Source: Amblyomma americanum (lineage: Eukaryota > Arthropoda > Arachnida > Ixodida > Ixodidae). Taken from it: a stretch of 64,000 bases of DNA. The notes under the pieces were generated by a model. That model did not search any database. It saw only the letters and a list, made by a program, of their open reading frames with translations, and was not told the DNA's origin. Shown piece by piece: positions 12,592 through 23,100 of the stretch. The stretch is from contig NC_135500.1 in the NCBI RefSeq assembly GCF_052857255.1, positions 161,275,189 to 161,339,188 on the forward strand, written 5' to 3'. The first letter of the stretch is position 1, and every line of letters starts with the position of its first letter. A program made the translations under genes and the position numbers.

Positions 12592-12605
12592 CAAGCATAC
12601 TTCTG
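12592..12605. repeat. Left target-site duplication of the Penelope-like insertion
   Basis: The 14-base word CAAGCATACTTCTG at 12592-12605 recurs exactly at 14229-14242 in direct orientation, flanking the Penelope-like element. Penelope-like elements make target-site duplications of variable length, so this marks both edges of one insertion. Confidence 0.85.
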
Positions 12606-13143
12606 ATGATCCATAACAGTGCGACAGACGGGACAAAGAAGAGGAGACACAACACACAGCGCTGACTCACAACTAAAACGTTTATTGGCTGCCAGCCAGT
12701 ATAAATACTGGCCTGGTGGCCGGGAAAAGAATACAAGCACGCTTGACTTGCGTGATATCAAACATCGCCAGTTCATCAGGCACGTGTCAACATACAAGTC
12801 ATCAGTGCAAAATATCACCCCTACAGCAGGCACGAGTTTTCATTCACAATCAAGGTAGCGGGTTTCCTTATCCGACAAGGCTACAGAGGGAGTGCTGATA
12901 CACTGATCTGAAGTCCTAGCTATCAGGTGGGCTTCCATTATTTCCCTAGTTAGCGAGTCGCGGTTCTTACCTAATACAGAGCATTCCTTGTAAAGGGGAA
13001 AACAAGTTTTTGAGTCATCGTTGTCTTCCTCGTCATCGTCATCTTCGTTGTCTTTGCAGTTTCTGCAATGTTTTGCTACGTGGCCTGTGATAGCGACACG
13101 AGAGACATTATATTGGTGCTCCTTTAATCTTTCGTTAACACAT
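12606..13143 (-). repeat. Left inverted arm (pseudo-LTR) of the Penelope-like element
   Basis: The reverse complement matches about 13657-14195 of the same element. On the minus strand it encodes the second half of the GIY-YIG domain (from CVNERLKEHQ), an acidic tract rich in Asp/Glu, the C-terminus ending TRYLDCE and a stop, then the 3' untranslated region. Differences from the right arm are few but real: Tyr/Asn after EHQ, Asp/Ala in the CK-NED segment, and scattered changes in the untranslated part. Confidence 0.85.
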
Positions 13144-13146
13144 GGA

Positions 13147-13960
13147 GCCCCGTGGTGCAAAGCCAATCTTGCCTTTTTCATCAGCTCATTCAAAGCTGGT
13201 GAAGAGAGCGATCGCTTTTTCTGCGCTTTACAACGCTGTAATGAAATCTTGTGCGCACAGGTTGGAGCGCAGCTTCTGCAACCAACTTAACCGCCTGTCA
13301 AAGGCTGGCTACCATGCAGACGTTTTGGGTTCTGTTGCGAAAAAACTGAAGGAAAAGGTCGGACTGGATAAGATAGGTGAAGCGAGACAGGAGGAAAAGA
13401 AAAGAAAGATTGCCGTAGTACCGTATCTGCACCAAGTCTCGCATAACTTGAAAAAAATTGGGAAACATGCTGGTGTCGAAGTTGTCTTCTCGGCGCCTAA
13501 GCGACTGTCTAGCCTGGTCAAAAAAGTAAATTCAGTAGGAAGGGAACCACGCAGCTGCTTGATAAGGCACGCGGAGCAATTCGTGCCTTGCCGGGAAGGG
13601 GTCATCTACTCTCTACCTCTGTCATGTGGCAAATGTTACATCGGCCAAACTGGCCGATGTGTTAACGAAAGATTAAAGGAGCACCAAAATAATGTCTCTC
13701 GTGTCGCTATCACAGGCCACGTAGCAAAACATTGCAGAAACTGCAAAGCCAACGAAGATGACGATGACGAGGAAGACAACGACGACTCAAAAACTTGTTT
13801 TCCCCTTTACAAGGAATGCTCTGTATTAGGTAAGAACCGCGACTCGCTAACTAGGGAAATAATGGAAGCCCACCTGATAGCTAGGACTTCAGATCAGTGT
13901 ATCAGCACTCCCTCTGTTGCCTTGTCGGATAAGGAAACCCGCTACCTTGATTGTGAATGA
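13147..13960 (+). CDS. Penelope-like ORF fragment: RT tail and GIY-YIG endonuclease
   Basis: A 5'-truncated frame with stop TGA at 13958-13960. No native start is left: the ATG at 13142 sits at the inversion joint. In order: the tail of the reverse-transcriptase region (SSAHSKLVKRAIAFSALYNA, then LNRLSKAGYHADVL); a basic linker (EEKKRKIAVVPYLHQVSHNLKKI with VVFSAPKRL); the GIY-YIG endonuclease core (GVIYSLPLSCGKCYIGQTGR followed by CVNERLKEHQ, the GVIY/CYIG pair standing for GIY and YIG, then the Arg-x3-Glu-His helix); a His/Cys-containing HVAKHCRNC segment; a 12-residue Asp/Glu run; and a conserved C-terminal block. In intact elements this endonuclease nicks target DNA to prime reverse transcription. 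The frame is open, so the insertion is probably not very old, but it lacks the catalytic reverse transcriptase. Confidence 0.85.
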
Positions 13961-14195
13961 AAACTCGTGCCTGCTGTAGGGGTGATATTTTGCACTGGTG
14001 ACTTGTATGTTGACACGTGCCTGATGAACTGGCGATGTTTGATATCACGCAAGTCAAGCGTGCTTGTATTCTTTTCCCGGCCACCAGGCCAGTATATATA
14101 CTGGCTGGCAGCCAATAAACGTTTAAGTTGTGAGTCAGCGCTGTGTGTTGTGTCTCCTCTTCTTTGTCCCGTCTGTCGCGCTGTTATGGATCATC
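13657..14195 (+). repeat. Right arm matching the inverted left arm
   Basis: Plus-strand partner of 12606-13143. The two arms could pair into a hairpin about 540 bases long with a loop of about 510 bases (13144-13656). The arm includes the 3' half of the GIY-YIG frame and most of the 3' untranslated region. Confidence 0.85.
14088..14105. promoter_or_regulatory. Perfect palindrome with TATA core in the pseudo-LTR
   Basis: GCCAGTATATATACTGGC is an 18-base perfect palindrome in the 3' untranslated region. The left arm holds the partly symmetric equivalent with GTATAAATAC at about 12693-12710. In Penelope-like elements such terminal sequence supplies the promoter when it sits upstream of the ORF, so a TATA role is plausible. 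It is an inference, not shown. Confidence 0.35.
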
Positions 14196-14228
14196 GTCAG
14201 CACCAACTCGCCCAACAACTGGTATTGC

Positions 14229-14242
14229 CAAGCATACTTCTG
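14229..14242. repeat. Right target-site duplication of the Penelope-like insertion
   Basis: Exact copy of 12592-12605 (CAAGCATACTTCTG). Together they fix the insertion edges at 12606 and 14228. Confidence 0.85.
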
Positions 14243-14698
14243 TCGTACAGACAATGGAATCCTGTACCGCGACTGGGCGTAAGCCTGAAAGACTTCTTGG
14301 GTGCACGCAAGCAGGAACAACAGAATGGTTTGGGAGGCAATCCACATATGACTGCCCCCTCTGATAAAAACGACGACTCGCTCGAGAAAAAAAGAAATTA
14401 CTCCTGCTATTTCATGAAGTAATTTCCGTTCTCCTGGCATGAGCTGGCAGCGAATGAAGAACGGCGTTCGACCCTACACTGACACGAACGTTCAATCCAA
14501 TTACGTGGCCACGGTTTGCGGTTCCTCGAACATCCACGGTTCTTTTAACCCCGTCTTCTACCTATTTCGCAAGAAAGCCAGCCATTACTCGAAATGCGCT
14601 TCTGCGGCGCTGTTTTCCTGCTTGCTTTAGTTGTCTGTTGAGCGCCCCCTCTGCCCCCGTCAGTGTCAAGAAGCTTGGCAGGGAATGTCGTAAAACTT
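14243..14698. other. Unassigned stretch right of the Penelope-like insertion
   Basis: No gene or repeat recognised. This is original target DNA after the duplication. Confidence 0.45.
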
Positions 14699-15040
14699 TT
14701 ACTGCTGTTTCAGAGCGTACATTTTCGCTATACTCTCCTTTATAGCTTTCTCTTGTACTGGCACGTTTTTACTACGGTTTTCACGGGGTTTAAAATTCAC
14801 TTTAAGGGTTAAATCATAAAATAGTGTAGGCTGCTTAACAAGCTGAACATCAATATCTCGATCCGCTACTAGATAGTTCTCTCCTGCCCCGGGGCTGCAC
14901 AGTGCTATTAGATCCGCGAGCGCCACGAACACTGCGAGAAGAGGTCTGCACGCTCCCCTCGTGAGAGGCTTCTTGTCTGGAATCGAGGCACCTTGGTCAC
15001 GTACGGCGTCGGCACGTCGGCCTGACGGGGTTCGCCTCAT
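14699..15040 (-). CDS. Unrecognised 113-codon frame with hydrophobic segment
   Basis: A minus-strand frame from ATG (15040) to TAA. I do not recognise the product. The N-terminal 30 residues are Arg-rich; a hydrophobic stretch (RPLLAVFVALADLIALC, about residues 32-48) follows and could be a membrane segment or a buried signal anchor; the C-terminal half is charged (NFKPRENRSKNVP, then QEKAIKESIAKMYALKQQ). The first half is much more GC-rich than the second. No splice pair or partner gene is obvious. It could be a small gene, an exon, a piece of an unidentified transposon or chance. Confidence 0.2.
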   Translation of the reverse strand: MRRTPSGRRADAVRDQGASIPDKKPLTRGACRPLLAVFVALADLIALCSPGAGENYLVADRDIDVQLVKQPTLFYDLTLKVNFKPRENRSKNVPVQEKAIKESIAKMYALKQQ

Positions 15041-17551
15041 TACCCATTTGCAGTGACTCTGTATTCGGAGCTGGTCACTTTTGCGGTCCTGCTCTTCGCT
15101 TACGTAACGTGAACCACTTATAACACGTTGGATGCTTGTTATCCTCGTCAGTGTCTCTAGCAGTCCGACAAACTGCTGGCCCTTTCGTGCCAGAATGCGC
15201 TTAGCGTGAACCAGACCATCGGCGCTCTCACTACGTGGAGATTATTGCGCTGCTTTCTGTAGACGCGGTACATATGCTGTTTTTGTTCTGCTGCCCATTC
15301 TGTGTAAGGCTGTGGCATACCCCAGTAAAATTTCAAAAAAATTCCTTCGCTTTGTTAGAGCGCTAGCAAGTACCTGTTCATTCTGGTTAAGGCGAAGACT
15401 GTTCTGGTAATAGCTCGGTGGCTCATATGATCAGAGGGAGGCAAACTGCGTATGTCGAGAAACCACTAGAGCTTTCTTTCGAAAGGTCTGAGATCTTAAA
15501 AACATAATTTCAAAAATTTGGCAGCGCACAAAACTGTCCAACAATCATTACGTAGGATGTTGTGCTTTAGTATTCGGGAACTACAAATACGTGTTACCAG
15601 ATATTTATGCGCGACTAGGTTTTCGATGGCGCTGAAGTAAACAGTAAACATTACGCGTAATTGATAGGCAAAGCATATCATCTTAAAGTTTCGGGATGAA
15701 GCAACAGCGTGAAATTTGCTTAAAAGGCCAAATGACGGAGTTACAATACAAGTGTTTTTTTTGGAAGGTTATCCTTCCAATCAGTTATCGTTTTTTTCTC
15801 TAAGTATATATTCGACATATCTATAGCAAAAGATAGAAGTTTGTTAAGTATCTTCAGTATATGTCATCACTCAAATTGATAAGCTTTGGAGTAGCCACTT
15901 AAGTTTTCGTTCCAATAAAGCGTTGGGATATCATTTGTATGTTGTGTATGTTTTTGCATGTGCATGATTTTTTGTTGCTGGTGTCGGTTTTACTCTGGTA
16001 AGTAGCGGTCCATGGTATCGCTTAGTGTTCTTTGATGTGTCGTTACTGGATTGTAACACTATTCCTTACGTGACGTTTTAACTTATTTCGGTTTTGGCAC
16101 AATCATTCGATATAGTATAATTAAACTTTTAAAGTCCGAATAGATAAAACTGTTTTACTTTCTTTCAGTTACCAAAAGTTACCTGTTCCTAAAGCTTATC
16201 AGTCCTCACTCGGGCTATGTGTACTTTTCTTTCCCTACATTTCGGACCGCTCTTTGCTGTAACTTAGAGATGCTGTCCTCAGTTTTTTTTGGAAGGGGGG
16301 GGGAATTTATTCTCATTGTTTTGTTTTTTTCCTGATGATACCTTCTATATTTTGTTAAAAAATGTACCGAAAAAACTTTTTCCAGATAAATTATAGTGAG
16401 TGTCCATCGAATGGATTTATAATGTTTTCTAGTATATATCTCTCTTCATATTGCCTGTCAGGAATACCGACTGCAGCTGACAAGCCTCTACTGCTAGGAC
16501 TGACCCGCTTTTATTTTCTGCATTTTCAGAGTTGCCAATAAAACTTTATAATAAGATATTTAAAATAAATATTACTGCGGGGTCGTCAGTGGCTTACTAC
16601 TGCGCGGGAACATTCTGTAATGTTGATTAAATCTCTTCGTTATGTTTCCAAAATTTATAATGCCAAGAAAACGCAGGAACGTACCTACGGAAAGTTTCTA
16701 CTTGTACGAGCGGCCGGTGATTGCTAAGAGTTTGAAACTTTAACAACCTGGAGGATGTTTGGAATAACTTAGAGTTTTAAACGTCATTGTCAGAGTGCGG
16801 AGATTTTCCGAATTTTCCGCTTTACGAAGTTAGAATCTCTCTTCGCGCTCGCCACTCTAGCTAACATGCAAAATCAACTCACTAATTGACGGTCGCTTGC
16901 TGACACGCTTAGGAATCGCCATTTACTAGTGGAGCGCGTCTAGGAAGGGGGGTCCCAGTGAGCAAATTCACTTTCGAAGTTCCAAAGAGGCAGCATAGAA
17001 GTTTTGAGGCAATTCTTTTTGTCACAGCTGAGTATTTTTCCATATTTGATTTCTGTGTGTTCACATTTGAATGCATTTTCGAATGTTTGCGTTTTATTAA
17101 AACCTTTCTGAGATCACTTGTATCGAAACATAAAATTGTTGGGCTGAACATTGCCACAGCTATTAGGCTTTAGTTTGCAAGTGTATTCCTTCGCACTGTT
17201 GATTATGGAGGAGATTTTAGAGGCTCACGATTTTGGCAGCATGTGAAGTCCTACGTTGCTTTCGGCAGGTTTCTCCCTATCTGAGCCGCGCTGCAAAAGT
17301 ATCGGCAGCCCTGCTGAGAATTTCCAAGCGTTAAGCTTCTGCTGAAACCGCAAAAATTGTGCTTAGACTTAAAAAAAAAGCACAAGATTTTGGAGAACTT
17401 AACCCATTATTTATGCATTCACGCGCACGCACATAAAATGTAATGCATTTATTCCTACTAAACTACCAATGTGTCATGACTCATTTGATTTCATTTTTAA
17501 AACAGGAAAGGGCACAATAATTGTCGCACATCAAGGTTGAAACCCCAATTG
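15041..17551. other. Unassigned AT-rich stretch
   Basis: No gene or repeat recognised. Short homopolymer runs occur, such as a run of G near 16300. Confidence 0.5.
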
Positions 17552-17622
17552 CGCCGTAGCCTCCGGAGTAATTTCGAATGGCTGGAGATCTTTAACGTGC
17601 ACTGACATCGCGCAGTACACAC
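17552..17622 (-). mobile_element. SINE body fragment, minus strand
   Basis: The reverse complement reads TGTGTACTGCGCGATGTCAG, then TGCACGTTAAAGATC and TCGAAATTACTCCGG, then CTACGGCG. This is the central body block shared with the SINEs at 33443 and 40940. Head and tail are missing. It abuts an opposite-strand fragment of the same block. Confidence 0.7.
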
Positions 17623-17625
17623 TGC

Positions 17626-17659
17626 AGGTTAAAGATCCCCAGGTGGTCGAAATTATTCC
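17626..17659 (+). mobile_element. SINE body fragment, plus strand
   Basis: Contains GTTAAAGATCCCCAGGTGGT and CGAAATTATTCC, the same body block as the preceding minus-strand fragment. Together they form an inverted repeat: 17565-17596 pairs with 17628-17659. Confidence 0.7.
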
Positions 17660-19732
17660 ATGAGTAGACAATATTTATTTTGCAAAAGCGTCTTAGCCAC
17701 ATAATAGTTCTAACGAAGCAACTACGTGAAGACACCACGGGAGACACTGTCTGCACCTGCGTCGTAGCTGAATTACAGAATTGCGCAGCCTCCTTGGTGA
17801 TTTTGAGATGCCTCGGTCAAAACTCCGACTACATCGGTACTCATCTTGCAGACTGCCCGTCTTTATGAAATCGGATCTTTAATTTTGATCGCCAATACTC
17901 GGCAAATTTTCGCTCATTGAAACTCTTGGGAAAGTAAGTTGTTCTCGTTTCCTTTGTGCACATGCAATTGCTAGAGAGCAACAGCGGAGAGCTACTAGAA
18001 AAGCGAAAAAGCTTCCACTTTTGCCGCCCATGTTTAAATAAAATAACTCACGGAGGAAGTAATCCCGGGGAAAGGACATTAAAAAACTGAGAGGTTTTGC
18101 AACAGGCAAGCCTTTTCACTTAATTTTTTCTTTGCTCCATCTTCTTCTAGTGGTATAGGGGATTATATATTCAACTTTCTTCGTCCAGCAGATTCATTTT
18201 GATAATGGATAAAGAGGTGTAGGTTACTTTTTCGTGAACCGAGAGTAAGTCCTGCAAGAGGATTTGGGATGATTTCGATGTCTAGGCACCTGGTTATTAA
18301 ACATGTATTCCACTGACCAAACACTGTGCCGATGAGCTGAATAGATTGCACGCGGGTCAAGGAAGTGGCAATAATGAAGGCATAAAAGCAGCTGTGGGGC
18401 CTCCGTGGCTTGCGACGTGATTCTTTCTTCAACACAGGCTAAAAAAGAAATACCACTCGAAGTGGCCTCTATTTAAGAAAATTTCTCCGAGATCAAGTGC
18501 ACTGCCTCTTTGAAGGCTTCAATTATCTGCAGTCAATATAATCGTGAGGAACATAATCTCTGACAATAAGGTTGCTCCCTTGGAGATATACGCGGGAAGT
18601 GAGCATTGCAGACATATTATTTTGCCTGTGCAGTCAAAATGTTGTTCAGAATATTTTGATTACAAATAAAGTGTAATTGTTTTAGAAGTGCGGCTACCTA
18701 TTACAGAATGCCACTTTGCTAGCTGCCAATTAGCAGCAGGGGTTGTTGCACTGATGTTGAGTTTCTTTGAGAGAACTTTAAGTATAATGTTGACAATCCA
18801 TTCAGTTACATATCGTCGATCTAATCGCCGCGCCTCTCTAACTAAATATAAAATATGCAGGAATTCGATGTCATTTTTTCATATTTCTCAGTTGCAATGG
18901 GTCTCCCCAAGGTTAGTAGCAAATTAAGAACAAAAAAAAAACGACACACTATAGTACTTAGTTGAGGTGGTCGTACAATTATTTGAACTGCGATTTTATT
19001 CTCATTATAAATGTGAATATATAACCATATTAAAGCTACTTATTGGCCTGGTTGTTTCCTTTATTCATGACTTTGTTATTGAGCTGTTGTGGGAATGAAA
19101 CAGGAACAAACGATAAAACACAGTCACAGGCAGACCACAAACTATTTACTCATTTTTAATGCGGCGAAATTGGTTTCATATGAGCTGGTAAAAAAAAAGA
19201 AATAGAACAACCAATAATAACTAAGTCTATGACAATTTTACCGCTCAGGCCAGGAAATCAGAAAGAACAAGCAGAACTGCTAAGATGATCAAAAGAAAGC
19301 GAAACAAAATAGAAGTATATTGAAGCGTATCGTATAACAAAGCACATTAGAAATTCAATATAAGCAGACACGATGAAATGTGTTACGAAGGTATCAGTGA
19401 ATTGTGAACGTGACAAAGCTCATCCATGATGGCTCTGTGGTCAGGCATCTCTGCTACCAAGCCGAGGAGTCGAGAGCCTTGGATAGTCTTCTGCTAGAGG
19501 ATGCTGCGTTTAACTTTCGACGGTAAGAAAAGATGCAAAAAGAAGTAGCAGATCTCTTTTTGAAGACCATCTGTTCCCTCCTTCTGAAGCCGTCTACTTC
19601 CCTTCTGATCAAGATCCACCTCCTGTCATACATTTTCGTTCCAAATTTCGGATCTTGCTTATTTCTAGAACTTGACGCATGGCATTACGAACACTGGAGA
19701 TCGCTTTCGCTTCTCTCTTCGCACATTTTTTT
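17660..19732. other. Unassigned stretch
   Basis: No gene or repeat family recognised. Reading frames are under about 90 codons and AT-rich. Confidence 0.5.
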
Positions 19733-20140
19733 TTAGCAGAGAACTGAGAAGTTTTCTTCCAAATGATCTTCGCCGAAAGAAATGCAGCGTCGGGAAAGGG
19801 TCACAGAAGTAGTGGTCAAGCGTCGCAGCAGCATCCGCCCATTTATAGGCAGCACAGCATGGCAGAGCAGGGAGCTCGCTATCAAGCCCCTAGCGGCCAT
19901 CTTCATCAATCCAGCGCTTTTCTTAGTTCTTGCTCCATCTTTAGAATCGGTGGCACTCGTGCCTGTCGACCGCAGACTCTCGGAAACGATGGGCGGACAC
20001 GTGGCGCTTGCCTCCGTGCCGCTCCGACGTCCCCTCAGAGGCCCAGAGCTTCTTTGAAAGGGCACCAAAGCATGGTAATTGTGTATTGCAGTTATGTTCT
20101 CATAGAAGCTCAAGGTGATTAATGCGACCCGATATATCAC
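19733..20140. other. GC-rich patch with overlapping open frames on both strands
   Basis: About 400 bases that are more GC- and CG-rich than the flanks, with long frames on both strands (135 codons minus, 119 and 91 codons plus). The minus-strand frame includes a second start in a good context (AAGATGGCC, near 19898) and a stretch rich in Leu, Ser, Thr and Arg. CCTATAAATGGG on the minus strand (about 19838-19849) resembles a TATA box. A promoter with first exon, a solo LTR fragment and chance are all possible. No splice donor follows the minus frame before its stop, so I do not call a gene. Confidence 0.25.
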
Positions 20141-23100
20141 GCGTGACCCGACGTAGCTATATTATAATGGTAGCATTGAAGGCGAAAAGCAAATCTCAGT
20201 CAGTGAAAGATTCAAGTAGGATAGGTGATGAGTCGAGGGGCGATAAAAAAAGGCCCTGAGATATGACAGCGTAAAATAATTTTGGTGGCCAGATGAGATT
20301 AAGAGGTTTGCTGGTATGGTTCACCCAGCTCGCACGAGACAGAATAAATTAAAGAGACATGGAGTTGCGTAACAAGACTAATGATCATGATGATAACAAT
20401 AACTTTTTTTTGCCTCTCCCGCGATGATCTATTATGCATTCATGATGCAGGAGATGAGCAGAACAAACCAAATTTTTAAATGTTTTACACAAAAGCAAAC
20501 ATTGTTGAAGGAGTACAAAGGCAGTCAAGTATAAATAGCGATGCAGGTGATATGTCGAGTTATACTGAAAACCTTAATGCAGCCGTCCAATGATGTCTAT
20601 TTAGCGACGTAAATAAGATTACTAAAATAAATTTTGAAAAAAAAAAACATTCTGAACTGAAAAATTCACAGCATTTTGTTTTAACATTCGACACAGAGCG
20701 ATAAACAGTGAAAATTATTTTCCTGCTCTGATTCTCTTCCAGGTTAGACGTAAGGAATTTAGCGCACTGCCAAAACCCTCACATCTTCGTGAAATAACAC
20801 TTCCTTGGTGTTTTAAAAAATTATTACTGGCCAGAATTCATGATTCAGCCGGTAGAGTTACTCGAGAAATATTTAGTGGCACCACTGCCGAAAACTGTTC
20901 TTTAACTGCGCTTTAGCCACAGGCTTACCAAAAAAATCTTTTCTCACTCCTCCCCTTCAAGTCTTCTTCGGTGTAAAGATACTTCGCACGCGACAAATTC
21001 AAGCCATTTGCGAATGAACTGAGCAGCTGAGATAGGCATTGCGGAATTCAGTGACTATATTAGACTACGGGTAGTACACCAGTTTATGTTTTTTGCCTGT
21101 TACCTGCACTTCCTGTCTCTGTAAGGTTTTTCGCCTCTCACTATCACTTTTTCTTGACATGCGTTTTCATGGTGCGTTTCTTGTTTGCTAAACTGTTATT
21201 GCTCTGTTTCAACTTGCTTTGTACATATGTTTTATTTTCTACCCTTTCCGTAACAGGAAAGGCTTGTTCCTTTACTGGTGGCTACTGCCAACTGTTGTTA
21301 TTCCTTTTTATATTTTCTGGCGTCAGCACTATAGTGTCACTAAACGCATCTACGCCTGTCGATGCAGGACCTGTGTGAAGGTTTTCGCGCTTGTCACAGT
21401 GCAGAAATGAGGAAAATATTTGCAAGCAAATGGACAGATTAATTTCGCAACTTTTGAAGTACTCGTACTCAACAACTTTTCTAAAACGCAAGAACATTGC
21501 ACGCTTGTTGTACAGTTAAGCTAATCATTTTTTTGAAAATAAACGGTAGGCTTATTAGTGTCACACTTGTTCTATATACCGCTTTGCACTTCTGGAACTT
21601 GTGACAGCGGTCTCCGATGTGTAGAGTACACTGCAGGAGGTCATTTTGCATCGAAGTGAATATATTTGTTAAATTGCGAATTGACTGACGAGTATCATTA
21701 GGCAAATACCTGCACCCTGCACTTTTCTAAAAGCGCATCGTCTGATCACGGATGCGTTTACACGTTCAGAAAACTTTTCACATAAGACTCAGCCATCCTG
21801 TTCAACTCGCGCTACCACCTAATGCATATGTGAACGAACACAGGTGGATTTTGGTTTTGCTTCTGCTAGCACTCGAATAATTTTTGAACTTCTAATCAGT
21901 ATTTATTCGCGACTCAAGGTGATAACCCGCCGTCGATGAAACCTGCTGCTTTATCTAGCCACCAACTGACCTTCGATCTGAACTAACGTTTTTTGTTCAG
22001 ACCGAACTAAGCACATTTTTTTAAAAATTAGAGATCTGTCGCTTAAGGCTCATAGATAAAAGCGCAAGGGAATGTAGATAAAAAACAGACACAGGCATGA
22101 AGACTAATTTTGGTCTGATAACAATGCCGGTAAAGCTTGCTGGTGTTGCTATTGTGCGTGGTCATTTTCCGCAGTCATATTTCTGGTTCCACCGCAGGCC
22201 TAGCTCTCTATAAACACTTTACCAGAAATGCTGCGGCTGCTCTTTACTGTTTCTCACATGTCGCTTGAAACTTGCCCAAAATCTTATGACCTGCGAAACT
22301 TCCCACCCCGTTCTCGCATAGTAACATAGTATCCACAATACATCACACGTGCGTTTCTTCGCCTCTTTCTGTGCTGCACGCAGCCAAAAAAACCATAGAC
22401 TTAGTGTTTCTTATGCACGCAGAAATACGTACCTGTAAAACTTGGCGCATCAGCACCCATACAAACACAAGGCATTGGGGATTTCGGAAGACGAGAACAC
22501 TTTTCGGCTGATGACTGATGGCGCGAGATTCAGCGCCTCAGCAGCGAGAATTTTACGCCGTAATTGCTTCACTCGACTTGTGGCACATTCTCAGCTCTTC
22601 ACGTATTCGAAGGAAGCGAGTGCTAGCAATGACCTTCCTTTTTACAGTCAGACTAGAAGTATAAAAGTGGGATGATGACGAATGTTATCGCTGCCTGTTT
22701 AGAGGCACGACGCCGTATCCAAATTGCGATTTGTTGACGTCCAATCGCAACCTTCTTGACCAGTCAAATTTGTCACGGCTTGAATGTGGACATACACACT
22801 ACATTGTGCTGTGCGAACGACTGCCCATGTAGAAGTACGGCGAAACAAGTAATCTAGGTGCGCGCTGTCCCAGAGGAATTTCTCAGATTGCTTATTAAAT
22901 TGAGAGCAATAATTTGACCACCAAAGTGAACCATTCCAAACGCGTGCATAATATTTGTATATTGTGCATGATATAAAACCAAGCCCATAATTTTTATAGG
23001 TTGCTATCAGCATTTTCATAGGGCTTGCGTGGGTGGTGCTTCTATGAACTAAGAATAAAACATTCTCATCAGACCCAACCTCACCAGTGCATTGCCTGGC

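Larger units (their letters stand above)
12606..14228 (+). mobile_element. Penelope-like retroelement, 5'-truncated, with inverted 3'-end copy
   Basis: A 1,623-bp insertion bounded by an exact 14-bp direct duplication. The plus-strand body (about 13147-14228) carries the end of the reverse-transcriptase region, a linker, a GIY-YIG endonuclease domain and a 3' untranslated region with AATAAA at about 14113. In front of it lies an inverted copy (12606-13143, minus strand) of the same element's 3' third, from inside the GIY-YIG domain to near the end. The joint is at about 13143/13144. Inverted or tandem partial copies at the 5' end (pseudo-LTRs) are a known trait of this class. The right arm runs about 30 bases further outward than the left. 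The reverse-transcriptase catalytic region is missing, so this copy cannot move on its own. Confidence 0.9.

Noticed and set aside
13021..13290. Serine-rich plus-strand frame in the left arm
   Set aside because: It is the complement of the acidic tract coded on the minus strand of the inverted Penelope arm.
14021..14027. CTGATGA in the Penelope-like 3' region (inverted at 12773-12779) as a hammerhead ribozyme core
   Set aside because: Hammerhead ribozymes are known from Penelope-like elements, but I could not find the required GAAA core and a matching stem arrangement after this CTGATGA.
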